Source: Ruegeria_C sp040830705 (GTDB lineage Bacteria; Pseudomonadota; Alphaproteobacteria; Rhodobacterales; Rhodobacteraceae). From it: a stretch of 64,000 nucleotides of DNA. The translations under genes were made by a program, and so were the position numbers. Below are positions 53,811 through 62,418 of the stretch, piece by piece; within the stretch, counting starts at the first letter, position 1, and each line of letters opens with the position of its first letter. The stretch covers positions 1 through 64,000 of the forward strand of contig JBFOME010000016.1 of the NCBI GenBank assembly GCA_040830705.1. Reading direction: 5' to 3'. Below the pieces are notes generated by a model. It had not been told where the DNA came from, made no database searches, and worked only from the letters and a program-made list of their open reading frames with translations.

Positions 53811-54668
53811 ATGCGAGCTGTATTTGGTCTTGTCCTGATTGTCGGAATGGCACTGGCCGGGGGCGCTGTTATGATGGCGCGCGGCTATATCGAAGAACAC
53901 CGCACTCAGCTTGAGCGGGAGCGACAAGCGCGCGCGCAAATTGTACCCACGCAAGAAGTCTTGGTTGCAGACACACAACTCCGCTACGGCTTTCAACTCA
54001 AGCCCGAAAATGTGCGCGTGGTAAGATGGCCGGTGGATGCTATTCCAGAGGGTGCCTTCACGAAGGCAGAAGATCTGTTTGCGGTCGAGAGTAAAGACAA
54101 TCGTTTTGTCATCCGCACTATGGAAAAAGATGAAGCAATACTGGCGGTAAAGGTCACTGAAATCGGTGAAGACGCTGGTTTGACGTCGCGCCTAGAGCGT
54201 GGGATGCGAGCTTTTGCAGTCAAAGTAGATGTGACCAGTGGCGTTTCGGGCTTTCTGCGTCCCGGAGACCGAGTTGATGTGTATTGGACCGGCGGCACAG
54301 CGGGTGCTATTGAAGGCGAAAGCGGCGAGGTTACGCGCCTGATCCAAACGAACATTCAACTCATCGCCATTGACCAGAGCGCAGGGAAGGAACGCAATGG
54401 TGCCTCCATCGCGCGGACGGTAACCGTTGCCGCCAAGCCTGAGCAAATCGCCATCCTCGCGCAAGCTCAGAACACCGGCAAGCTCACGCTTGCGCTGGTT
54501 GGTGCGACCGATGACACCGTGGCCTCTACCGTAGAGGTCAACAAACGCGCCCTGCTTGGATTGGGAGACCGCGAGGCGGCCCCTGAAATTCAACAGAAAA
54601 AGGTCTGCACCATCCGCAACCGGCGCGGTGCCGAGGTTATCGAAATACCGATCCCCTGCACAAACTGA
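53811..54668 (+). CDS. cpaB: Flp pilus assembly protein CpaB/RcpC
   Basis: A 285-residue periplasmic component of the Tad secretion machine. It has one N-terminal membrane anchor (about residues 4-22) and then a SAF-like domain: QEVLVADTQLRYGFQLKPEN, FLRPGDRVDVYWTGG, ASIARTVTVAAKPEQIAILA. The protein is thought to help the secretin or limit pilin modification in other species. GAGGTG lies at useful distance from the ATG at 53811. A strong hairpin with poly-U follows its stop. Confidence 0.9.
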   Translation: MRAVFGLVLIVGMALAGGAVMMARGYIEEHRTQLERERQARAQIVPTQEVLVADTQLRYGFQLKPENVRVVRWPVDAIPEGAFTKAEDLFAVESKDNRFVIRTMEKDEAILAVKVTEIGEDAGLTSRLERGMRAFAVKVDVTSGVSGFLRPGDRVDVYWTGGTAGAIEGESGEVTRLIQTNIQLIAIDQSAGKERNGASIARTVTVAAKPEQIAILAQAQNTGKLTLALVGATDDTVASTVEVNKRALLGLGDREAAPEIQQKKVCTIRNRRGAEVIEIPIPCTN

Positions 54669-54687
54669 CGTTATTTCAAAGCGTTAC

Positions 54688-54727
54688 AATGGCGATCCAG
54701 GCAACTCACCTGGATCGCCATTTTCTA
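54688..54727 (+). terminator. strong intrinsic terminator-like hairpin after cpaB
   Basis: AATGGCGATCCAGG (54688-54701) and CCTGGATCGCCATT (54709-54722) form a perfect 14-bp stem with a 7-base loop, followed by TTCTATTG. It lies 19 bases after cpaB and well before cpaC, inside the Tad cluster. Confidence 0.8.
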
Positions 54728-54860
54728 TTGTTGCCGGTTATCCACATAAAAGTCCGCGCTCAAACCATTGATTATTGCAATAAAACCGCTTCTGACGCAG
54801 AGTGGGCGCAATACTGGGCGAAAAGACCCAAAACGAGGCGTGATCGGAAAGGCAGGTCAC

Positions 54861-56267
54861 ATGAAAATCGACACCTGGATGAGGGCAGCCCTGCTGGGGC
54901 TGACTTTCTTGTGTAATCCCGTCGTGGTCCACGCGCAGTCTGAACCGCTGCGAGTGGTGAAAAGAGATATGGCTTCGACACTCGATGTGCCCATGAACAG
55001 GGCGGTTGTGGTCGAAAGTGACGAACCTTTCGCAGAACTCAGCATTGCCAATGCAGGCATTGCCGATATCTCGTCCTTGTCCGATCGAAGCATCTATGTG
55101 CTTGGCCGATCCCCCGGTGTCACCACGATGACGCTGCTGGACGCGACCGGACGGCTGATCACCAATGTGAACGTGCGCGTGGCGCCCGACGTGACCGAGT
55201 TCAAGGAACGCCTGCGGCAAATCCTACCCGGCGAAACCATCGAAGTGCGTACGGCCAATGACGGCATCGTGCTGTCAGGCAATGTATCCAGCAGCGCGCG
55301 CCTGCAACGGGCGTTGGAACTGGCCGAACGCTACGCGCCCGAGCGTGTCTCGAACTTGATGAGCGTGGCGGGTGTCCAGCAGGTCATGCTGAAGGTGCGA
55401 TTTGCCGAGATGCAGCGCTCTGTAACCAAATCGCTCAGCGCTTCGCTTGGATTTTCCGGCGGAAATGCCGCGGGAGGGATCAACACGCTTAACAACAATC
55501 CCAACCTGACCCGCGCGTTGAACGGTAATATTCCAGCCTCCAACGATAACACCGGTGCGCTGCTGTTCGGGTTCAGTGCTGGAGCCACACAGATTCGCCT
55601 GCTGCTGGAAGCACTGGAACAAAAAGGCGTGGTGCGCACTCTGGCGGAACCGAACCTCTCGGCTCTTTCCGGGCAAGAGGCGACCTTTCTGGCCGGCGGC
55701 GAGTATCCGATCCCGGTTGCTCAGCGAGATGGCCTGTTTTCCGTGGAATTCAAACCCTTTGGCGTCCAGCTGAGCTTCATTCCAAGGGTGGTGGACGGAG
55801 ACCTGATCAATCTTGAAATGGTGGCCGCCGTTTCCTCGCTTGATCCAACCAATGCGGTGGTGATCAATGGTGCAACCGTCAACGGGTTCTTGCGCCGCGA
55901 AACCTCTACAACCGTTGAACTTTTTGATGGTGAGAGCTTTGCCATCGCGGGGCTGATCCAGGACGACTTCCTGGACAACAACTCGCAACTGCCTTGGCTG
56001 GGTGACCTGCCGGTGCTGGGGACATTGTTCCGCAGTGCGAACTTCCAACGCAGCCAAACGGAGTTGGTGATCATCGTGACGGCGCACCTGGTATCGCCGA
56101 CCCGTGGCGAAGCGCTGGCGCTGCCGACCGACCGAGTGAGACCGCCCAGCGAGACCGAACTGTTCCTGTTTGGAAAAACGGCATCAACGGTCCGCGCGGG
56201 TGGTGGTGCCGCCTCGGAGGTAGCCAAGCAGGATTTCAGCGGGTCTTACGGCTACGTACTTGAATGA
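54861..56267 (+). CDS. cpaC: Tad secretin CpaC/RcpA
   Basis: The outer-membrane channel of the Tad pilus, 468 residues from the ATG at 54861. It has a signal peptide, an N-terminal BON/N0-like region (ISSLSDRSIYVLGRSPGVTT), then the secretin core with VRTLAEPNLSALSGQEATFL, AGGEYPIPVAQ and QTELVIIVTAHLVSPT, which is the conserved secretin signature. AGGCAGG lies upstream of the ATG; an in-frame extension of 31 codons before it has no signal-peptide character. It overlaps the start region of the OmpA gene. Confidence 0.93.
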   Translation: MKIDTWMRAALLGLTFLCNPVVVHAQSEPLRVVKRDMASTLDVPMNRAVVVESDEPFAELSIANAGIADISSLSDRSIYVLGRSPGVTTMTLLDATGRLITNVNVRVAPDVTEFKERLRQILPGETIEVRTANDGIVLSGNVSSSARLQRALELAERYAPERVSNLMSVAGVQQVMLKVRFAEMQRSVTKSLSASLGFSGGNAAGGINTLNNNPNLTRALNGNIPASNDNTGALLFGFSAGATQIRLLLEALEQKGVVRTLAEPNLSALSGQEATFLAGGEYPIPVAQRDGLFSVEFKPFGVQLSFIPRVVDGDLINLEMVAAVSSLDPTNAVVINGATVNGFLRRETSTTVELFDGESFAIAGLIQDDFLDNNSQLPWLGDLPVLGTLFRSANFQRSQTELVIIVTAHLVSPTRGEALALPTDRVRPPSETELFLFGKTASTVRAGGGAASEVAKQDFSGSYGYVLE

Positions 56268-56284
56268 TCGGGAGGATGAAACCC

Positions 56285-56905
56285 ATGCACAAGATGATCT
56301 CGATCCTTGCTCTGTCCACAGCACTTACCGCATGCGCCTATGATGCAGGTTACGAGGTGGATGCGGGTACATTCGGTAACGCTACCCTGAACAATGCCCA
56401 AGTTCAGACCGGCGCAAAAAGCTATGTCCAGATATTGGGAGAGCGCTTTGCCCGTGAAGTGCCAAATCAGGTGAACTTTGCCTTCAACAGCGCACAGCTT
56501 GACCCCACCGCACAACAAATCCTGCGACAGCAAGCGGATTGGATCAAACAGTTCCCGGAAGTGCGGTTCAAGGTATTTGGCCATACCGACAAGGTCGGTT
56601 CGCCCAGCTACAACCAGCGCCTCGGGCTACGCCGCGCGCAGGCAGTGGTAAACTACCTGACCAGACAAGGCGTCAGTCGCAACCGACTTGAGGCAGTGTC
56701 TTCACTGGGCGAACGTGAACCGTTGATCAATACCCCCGACCGGGATCGGCGCAACCGGCGCACGGTTACCGAGGTGACCGGCTTTATCAAGCGCAACCAG
56801 ACGCTGGATGGCAAATACGCTCAGGTGATCTATCGCGAGTATATCACGAGTGCCGAACCGGCCACCGGATTCGAGGCCGAAGACTCCTCGGCCTTCGGAA
56901 ACTGA
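56285..56905 (+). CDS. OmpA-domain lipoprotein of the Tad locus
   Basis: A 206-residue lipoprotein with lipobox ISILALSTALTACAYD (Cys near residue 17), an N-terminal region and a C-terminal OmpA peptidoglycan-binding domain: FNSAQLDPTAQQILRQQADW, VFGHTDKVGSPSYNQRLG, SRNRLEAVSSLGEREP. It lies where cpaD (a small lipoprotein) stands in other alphaproteobacteria, between cpaC and cpaE, so it may anchor the secretin to the wall. GGAGG lies 9 bases before ATG 56285; the first in-frame ATG at 56264 overlaps the cpaC stop. Confidence 0.82.
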   Translation: MHKMISILALSTALTACAYDAGYEVDAGTFGNATLNNAQVQTGAKSYVQILGERFAREVPNQVNFAFNSAQLDPTAQQILRQQADWIKQFPEVRFKVFGHTDKVGSPSYNQRLGLRRAQAVVNYLTRQGVSRNRLEAVSSLGEREPLINTPDRDRRNRRTVTEVTGFIKRNQTLDGKYAQVIYREYITSAEPATGFEAEDSSAFGN

Positions 56906-56918
56906 GCACAATAACGTT

Positions 56919-57036
56919 GAATTGGGCGGGATCGTCGCCCAATTCCCTACAATTGGTTCTTTTCGGCCCAAATCTCGCCCAACTTCGCAACGACACTGCC
57001 TCCAATAGGTGATTTGCGGCCTTTTCCGGGGCCGCA
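56919..57036. other. two inverted repeats between ompA-like gene and cpaE
   Basis: GAATTGGGCG (56919-56928) and CGCCCAATTC (56936-56945) form a perfect 10-bp stem. A second pair, TGCGGCC (57015-57021) and GGCCGCA (57030-57036), follows. Neither is followed directly by a U-run. They fill the 204-base spacer before cpaE and could be transcript-processing or protein-binding sites. Confidence 0.55.
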
Positions 57037-57109
57037 GGTGGGAGGCACAAGCCGGATGCAGCGCCGCGCTGTTCAACGTTCCCACCGTATTTGAATGAGG
57101 ATAAAGGTA

Positions 57110-58351
57110 ATGAGCAGTGGAATGCCGCAACCTGAGACCGCTCCGATCCTGGCCTGCACGGTCAGCCGGGATGTCCAAAATTTCGATCTTCTGATCGAAG
57201 ATATGGAAGCGGCGATGGGCGAAAGCTGGGGCGATCTGGGCTTTGCCGAAGCGCTGGCCTTTTTCGGACAGCCCGAAGCGGAAACGCTGGAATTCATTGC
57301 ACTGGCGTTGGACGGAGATGACGAGGACAATCTGGTCCTGATGGGCGAGATCATCACCCAAGCAAAAACACGGGAAATTGGCGTCATTCTGATTGCCGAA
57401 GATGTGACGCCCGCCTCGCTGCACCAGCTTCTTCGCAAGGGCGCGGACGAGTTTGTCCCCTACCCACTTCCCGAGCAGGAATTGCAACTGGCAATTGACC
57501 GGCTGCGCAGCAAAGAAGATGTAAAAGCCACTCAGAACCAGTCCAGCAGCGCACCGCTGAACTCCGGCAGTTCGCGTGAGGGGGCAGTGATCGTTGTTCA
57601 CGGCCTTGCTGGCGGCGTGGGCTCTACCACGATGGCGGTGAACCTGGCGTGGGAATTGGCAAATGTGTCAGGTGACGAGTCGCCATCGGTCTGTTTGCTG
57701 GATTTCGACCTGCAGCATGGCTCTGTGTCTACCTATCTCGACCTGCCGCGCCGCGAGGCTGTTTTCGAGATGCTGACTGATACCGATAATATGGACGACG
57801 AAATCTTCGGCCACGCCCTAGTCAGTTATGAGGACAAGCTTCAGGTAATGACCGCTCCGTCCGACATGGTACCGCTCGACCTTGTGACGCCGCAGGATAT
57901 CGACCGGGTGATCGAGCTGGCTCGCGCGCATTTCGACTTTGTTATCATCGACATGCCCAAGACACTGGTCCAATGGTCAGAGACCGTGCTGCAGGCCGCG
58001 CATGTGTATTTTGCGATGATCGAGCTGGACATGCGTTCGGCCCAGAATGCCCTGCGCATGAAGCGGGCGCTTCAGTCCGAAGACCTTCCGTTCAACAAGT
58101 TGCGCTTTGCCCTGAACAAAGCGCCGAAATTCACCGATCTAAGCGGCAAGAGCCGCGTCAAGAGAATGGCGGAATCGCTCGGAATTTCGATCGAACTACA
58201 GCTGCCCGATGGCGGCAAACCAGTGACGCAGGGCGGCGATCATGGCCAACCTCTGGCGGCGTCTGCGGCAAAGAACCCGCTGCGCCGGGAAATCGCCAAA
58301 CTGGCGCAATCAATTTTTGAACTTGGAACAGGCGAAGCGGAAGCGGCCTAA
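57110..58351 (+). CDS. cpaE: Tad pilus localisation ATPase-like protein CpaE/TadZ
   Basis: A 413-residue cytoplasmic MinD/ParA-like protein that positions the Tad machine at the pole in other species. The N-terminal receiver-like half (about 10-130) is followed by the nucleotide domain: GLAGGVGSTTMAVNLAWEL (165-183), CLLDFDLQHGS (195-205), FVIIDMPKTL. The P-loop has Gly-Val-Gly-Ser-Thr-Thr, where true MinD-type loops have Lys after the third Gly, so the signature lysine is missing, as reported for some CpaE proteins. The start at 57110 fits the GAGG and AAGG signals upstream. Confidence 0.9.
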   Translation: MSSGMPQPETAPILACTVSRDVQNFDLLIEDMEAAMGESWGDLGFAEALAFFGQPEAETLEFIALALDGDDEDNLVLMGEIITQAKTREIGVILIAEDVTPASLHQLLRKGADEFVPYPLPEQELQLAIDRLRSKEDVKATQNQSSSAPLNSGSSREGAVIVVHGLAGGVGSTTMAVNLAWELANVSGDESPSVCLLDFDLQHGSVSTYLDLPRREAVFEMLTDTDNMDDEIFGHALVSYEDKLQVMTAPSDMVPLDLVTPQDIDRVIELARAHFDFVIIDMPKTLVQWSETVLQAAHVYFAMIELDMRSAQNALRMKRALQSEDLPFNKLRFALNKAPKFTDLSGKSRVKRMAESLGISIELQLPDGGKPVTQGGDHGQPLAASAAKNPLRREIAKLAQSIFELGTGEAEAA

Positions 58352-58374
58352 CGGGTTTCACGAAGGGGGCCAGG

Positions 58375-59817
58375 ATGTTCTCAAGATACAAGAAGCAGGA
58401 CGCCGCACCGGTTAAGGCGGCGCAGCCAAAAAAATCTGCCAAGCAGGCCCCCGATATTGCCGCGGAGCTCCCCAAGAAGGAACTGCTGCGCAAGCCGATG
58501 CCGGGCAAAAAAGCCGAAGCGGCACCCCAAGACCGTGATCGCAAGCGCAAAGACCGTCTGGGCGAGATCAAGATCGAGTTGCACCGTGAATTGCTGGAGA
58601 ACCTCAATCTAGCCGCGCTGGAACATGCCTCGGAAGCAGATCTTCGCAACGAGATTAGCTCGATCTCATCCGAGATTCTCGAACAGAAAGGCATCGTTCT
58701 GAATCGGGACGACCGCCAGACGCTGAACAAGGACCTCTATGACGAGGTAACTGGGCTGGGCCCGCTGGAAGCCCTGCTACAGGACGACACTGTCAACGAT
58801 ATTCTAGTCAACGGCCCGCACCAGATATTTGTCGAACGCGATGGCCGGTTGGAGCTCAGCGATATCCGGTTCAAGGACGAACGGCACCTGCTGCGGATCA
58901 TCGACAAGATCGTATCGGCGGTGGGTCGCCGTGTCGACGAGTCAAACCCCTATGTCGATGCCCGGCTGGCCGATGGATCACGCTTCAATGCTATGGTGCC
59001 ACCAATTGCGGTCGATGGATCGCTGGTTTCGATCCGGAAGTTCAAAAAGGACAAGCTTGGCATTGACGATCTGGTCAATTTCGGGGCGTTTACCGAAGAA
59101 ATGGCAGCATATCTGCAAGCCGCAGTCGCCACGCGCCTGAATGTTATCGTGTCAGGCGGTACCGGTTCGGGCAAGACAACAACGCTCAACGCGCTGTCCA
59201 GCTTCATCGATAATGCCGAGCGCATTCTGACAATTGAGGACACTGCGGAACTGCAACTCCAGCAAACCCATGTGGGCCGGATGGAAAGCCGCCCTCCCAA
59301 CGTGGAAGGCAAGGGCGAGGTCAGTCCCCGCGACTGTCTCAAAAACGCGCTGCGGATGCGCCCCGACCGCATCATCGTAGGCGAGACCCGTGGCGAAGAG
59401 GTGATCGATATGCTGCAGGCCATGAACACTGGCCACGACGGCTCGATGACTACTATCCACGCCAACTCGGCCCGGGACGGGATCAGCCGTCTTGAGAACA
59501 TGATCGCCATGGCCGGGATCGAAATGCCGATCAAGGCGGTGCGCGGCCAGATTTCCTCAGCTGTGAACCTGATCGTGCAGGCCAGCCGCCTGCAGGATGG
59601 ATCGCGCCGAATGACCTCGATCACCGAGATAACTGGGATGGAAGGGGACGTGATTTCCATGCAGGAGATCTTTCGCTATCAGCGCGTCGGCCTGACACCG
59701 GATAACAAGATCATTGGCCATTTCACAGCGACCGGCGTACGCAGCCACTTTTCGGAGCGGTTCCGCATGTGGGGCTATGAATTGCCCCCAACGATCTACG
59801 AACCAACCAATATGTAG
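58375..59817 (+). CDS. cpaF: Tad secretion ATPase CpaF/TadA
   Basis: The motor of the pilus, a PilT/VirB11-type hexameric ATPase of 480 residues. A charged N-terminal tail (to about residue 60) leads into the domain with TGLGPLEALLQDDTVNDILV. Walker A is GGTGSGKTTTL (261-271), the Asp box is about ILTIEDTAELQLQQ, Walker B RIIVGETRGEE, and the His box TTIHANSARDG. AGGA is close to the ATG. It lies 23 bases after cpaE and 11 before tadB. Confidence 0.96.
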   Translation: MFSRYKKQDAAPVKAAQPKKSAKQAPDIAAELPKKELLRKPMPGKKAEAAPQDRDRKRKDRLGEIKIELHRELLENLNLAALEHASEADLRNEISSISSEILEQKGIVLNRDDRQTLNKDLYDEVTGLGPLEALLQDDTVNDILVNGPHQIFVERDGRLELSDIRFKDERHLLRIIDKIVSAVGRRVDESNPYVDARLADGSRFNAMVPPIAVDGSLVSIRKFKKDKLGIDDLVNFGAFTEEMAAYLQAAVATRLNVIVSGGTGSGKTTTLNALSSFIDNAERILTIEDTAELQLQQTHVGRMESRPPNVEGKGEVSPRDCLKNALRMRPDRIIVGETRGEEVIDMLQAMNTGHDGSMTTIHANSARDGISRLENMIAMAGIEMPIKAVRGQISSAVNLIVQASRLQDGSRRMTSITEITGMEGDVISMQEIFRYQRVGLTPDNKIIGHFTATGVRSHFSERFRMWGYELPPTIYEPTNM

Positions 59818-59828
59818 GGGAACCGGCC

Positions 59829-60797
59829 ATGACTATCAGCGCAGAGCCAATCATCTACATCGGGATATTTATCGGTGTCCTATTCCTCGTCGAGGGGGTC
59901 TACCTGCTGGTTTTCGGCAAGTCGATCAGCCTCAACAATCGGGTGAACCGTCGTCTAGACATGCTGGACAAAGGCGCCGGGCGCGAAGAAGTGCTCGAAC
60001 AGTTGCGCAAGGAAATGCAGCAGCATATGCGCAGCCAGTCGATCCCGCTTTATTCATTGCTTGCGGACAAGGCGCAAAAAGCCGCGATCGCCTTCACCCC
60101 GCGCCAGTTGATCATGATCATGATCGGCGTCGGCGCCGTGGCATTTGTCGGCCTCAGCATTGGCACCGAAACCGAACCGCCTCTGCGCATCGCTGCGTCG
60201 GTCTTTATCGGTGTCGGTGCGGTCTATTTCTGGGTGAACAGAAAGGCCAAGAAGCGTATGGCGCTGATCGAAGAGCAACTGCCCGATGCGGTCGAACTGA
60301 TGGTTCGGTCGCTGCGGGTCGGACACCCGTTTGTTGCCTCGATTCAAATCGTTGCAAAAGAAGCCAGCGATCCGATCGCAACCGAATTCGGTGTCATATC
60401 CGATGAAGCTGCCTATGGCCGTGACGTAAGCGATGCGCTAAAGGAAATGGCAGAACGCCTGGATATCCAGGATTTGCGCTTCCTTTCGGTGGCGGTATCG
60501 ATCCAGCAGCAATCGGGTGGTAACCTCGCCGAGGTTCTCGAAGGTCTGGCCAAGGTGATCCGCGCACGCTTCCGGTTGTTCCGTAGGGTCAAAGCAATCA
60601 CCGCCGAGGCACAGTGGTCAGGCAAGTTCCTGTCCGCTTTCCCCCTGATCTGCCTGATGGTGATCCTGGTCAATGATCCCGGCTACTACGACAACGTCAT
60701 GGATCACCCCTGGTATATTCCAGCCTGTTTCTTTGTCGGCATCATGCTGACTGTCAATCTTATCGTCATGCGCGTCCTGACGAATATCAAAGTCTGA
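59829..60797 (+). CDS. tadB: Tad inner-membrane platform protein TadB
   Basis: A 322-residue type II secretion system F-like protein with hydrophobic helices at the N-terminus (about 8-30), centre (about 95-135) and C-terminus (about 265-315). The GspF core is QLPDAVELMVRSLRVGHPFV and QQSGGNLAEVLEGLAKVIR. It forms the membrane platform with TadC above the CpaF motor. GGGGAACC lies before the ATG, and the next gene is 12 bases away. Confidence 0.93.
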   Translation: MTISAEPIIYIGIFIGVLFLVEGVYLLVFGKSISLNNRVNRRLDMLDKGAGREEVLEQLRKEMQQHMRSQSIPLYSLLADKAQKAAIAFTPRQLIMIMIGVGAVAFVGLSIGTETEPPLRIAASVFIGVGAVYFWVNRKAKKRMALIEEQLPDAVELMVRSLRVGHPFVASIQIVAKEASDPIATEFGVISDEAAYGRDVSDALKEMAERLDIQDLRFLSVAVSIQQQSGGNLAEVLEGLAKVIRARFRLFRRVKAITAEAQWSGKFLSAFPLICLMVILVNDPGYYDNVMDHPWYIPACFFVGIMLTVNLIVMRVLTNIKV

Positions 60798-60809
60798 ATT
60801 GGAGGACCC

Positions 60810-61793
60810 ATGGAATTCCTGCAGAATATCAATGACCTCCTGACCGAGCATCTGGGCGAGTTCGGCCCGCTCATAGTGGTTGGCATCGCGGGTCTGTTCA
60901 TGATCCTGCTGACCATCCCGTTCATCCTCAATCAACCCGAGGATCCGCTCAAGAAACTCAAACGGGATGTGAACCCCAAGACCAAGGGGGTGCCCAAGAA
61001 AGAGCGGCTGCGTCAAGGCAGCCGCAACGAACAGCTTGAACGCTTTGCCAATTTCCTGGAACCACAGGATGCCGATGAGTTTACGGCGATGCAGCTCAAG
61101 ATGCGGCAGGCCGGATACCGGTCCAAAGATGCGATCCGCGTCTTCCACTTTGCCCAATTCGCACTGGGGCTGCTCGGTCTTTTGATTGGCGTGGTTTACG
61201 TGACGATCATCATCGGCGACCAGGAACTCGACAGCACGACGCAGATTCTTTATGTGTTTGGTCCCGGCCTAGCCGGTTACTTCCTACCGAAATACTGGAT
61301 CACCCGGCGCGTTGAAGAACGCAAGCAGGCCATTGTTTCGGGCTTCCCGGACTCGCTTGACATGATGCTGGTTTGCGTCGAGGCCGGTCAATCGCTGGAT
61401 CAAGCCATCGTTCGGGTCTCGGGTGAATTGCGCGCCTCGTACCCTTACCTTGCCGATGAGTTCGAGATCGTCGCATATGAGATGAAAGCCGGTAAGGAAA
61501 AAGACAAGGTCCTGCGCGACTTCGCGACCCGCTGCGACGTGATCGACGTCTCGTCCTTTGTGACGGTGATGATCCAGTCGGCTAGTTTCGGTACCTCGAT
61601 CGCCGAGGCGCTTCGGGTCTATGCGGGAGAGATGCGTGACAAACGCGTGATGCGCGCAGAAGAGGCCGCAAATAAGTTGCCAACAAAAATGACCCTTGCC
61701 ACAATGATGCTAACGGTCCCGCCGCTCTTGGTCATTCTTGTCGGGCCTTCGGCGAAGGGCATCATGGACCTGGGCAATATGAGCCCCGGTTAA
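60810..61793 (+). CDS. tadC: Tad inner-membrane platform protein TadC
   Basis: A 327-residue second T2SSF-like platform protein. N-terminal helix at about 17-40 (LIVVGIAGLFMILLTIPFIL), then the GspF-like core SLDMMLVCVEAGQSLDQAIV and FVTVMIQSASFGTSIAEALR, and a C-terminal helix (ATMMLTVPPLLVILVGPSAK). GGAGG lies 4-5 bases before the ATG. It ends 7 bases before the first codon of tadD. Confidence 0.93.
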   Translation: MEFLQNINDLLTEHLGEFGPLIVVGIAGLFMILLTIPFILNQPEDPLKKLKRDVNPKTKGVPKKERLRQGSRNEQLERFANFLEPQDADEFTAMQLKMRQAGYRSKDAIRVFHFAQFALGLLGLLIGVVYVTIIIGDQELDSTTQILYVFGPGLAGYFLPKYWITRRVEERKQAIVSGFPDSLDMMLVCVEAGQSLDQAIVRVSGELRASYPYLADEFEIVAYEMKAGKEKDKVLRDFATRCDVIDVSSFVTVMIQSASFGTSIAEALRVYAGEMRDKRVMRAEEAANKLPTKMTLATMMLTVPPLLVILVGPSAKGIMDLGNMSPG

Positions 61794-61800
61794 AACGAAA

Positions 61801-62388
61801 GTGGACGGTGTGAACGAACCCGCACCAAGTCGAAAACTCCTGATCGCCACCGCCGCCCTTGCGGCGGTGGTTTCGTGTTCGACATCTGACGAGATCGCGC
61901 TGCCGGACGATCCCTTCCCGCCCGGTATCGATCACAAGGCAGAGGCCGTGAACGGCGTAGAGGTTGGACATCGCCTCATGGCTGCGGGGGAATATGAGCT
62001 AGCGATGGATGCCTTCACGCGCGCCGCGCTGGAGCAAGGAATGACGCCGGAAATCTTAACTGGTCTGGGCACTGCCAATCTCGAGCTCGGACGGTTGGGA
62101 CAGGCCGAGGTCATGCTGCGCCGCGCCGTAGCCGACACGCCGGACTGGCCCGAGGCCTGGAACAATCTGGGCGTACTTTTGATGGAAAAGGGCGAGACCG
62201 CAGAAGCCACCCAAGTGTTCAAAAAAGCCTACGCTCTGGACAATGGCGAAAGTGACTCAATCCGGGATAATCTTCGGATAGCACTCGCAAAATCCGAAAA
62301 TCCTGCTATTAATGCGCCTGAGGCAAACGAAGATTACAAGTTGGTGCAGCGGGGTGAGGGGCAGTTCCTGATCCGCAAGACACCATAA
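61801..62388 (+). CDS. tadD: TPR lipoprotein TadD
   Basis: A 195-residue lipoprotein with a lipobox LAAVVSCSTS and then three TPR units (EYELAMDAFTRAALEQGMTP, LGTANLELGRLGQAEVMLRR, WNNLGVLLMEKGETAEATQV). In other species TadD is a pilotin for the secretin. The start is a GTG with a weak Shine-Dalgarno; a GTG nine bases on is also possible. A strong hairpin (CCACCGCCGC-CCTT-GCGGCGGTGG, 61847-61870) lies inside the signal-peptide region. Confidence 0.85.
   Translation: MDGVNEPAPSRKLLIATAALAAVVSCSTSDEIALPDDPFPPGIDHKAEAVNGVEVGHRLMAAGEYELAMDAFTRAALEQGMTPEILTGLGTANLELGRLGQAEVMLRRAVADTPDWPEAWNNLGVLLMEKGETAEATQVFKKAYALDNGESDSIRDNLRIALAKSENPAINAPEANEDYKLVQRGEGQFLIRKTP
61847..61873 (+). other. 10-bp GC hairpin inside the tadD signal sequence
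   Basis: CCACCGCCGC (61847-61856), loop CCTT, GCGGCGGTGG (61861-61870), then TTT. It is perfect and lies 47 bases into tadD. It may be an accident of Ala codons, or act as an intragenic attenuator or RNA-processing site. Confidence 0.5.
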
Positions 62389-62418
62389 ATAGGGCAGAGC
62401 AGTAAAAGGACGCAAAAA

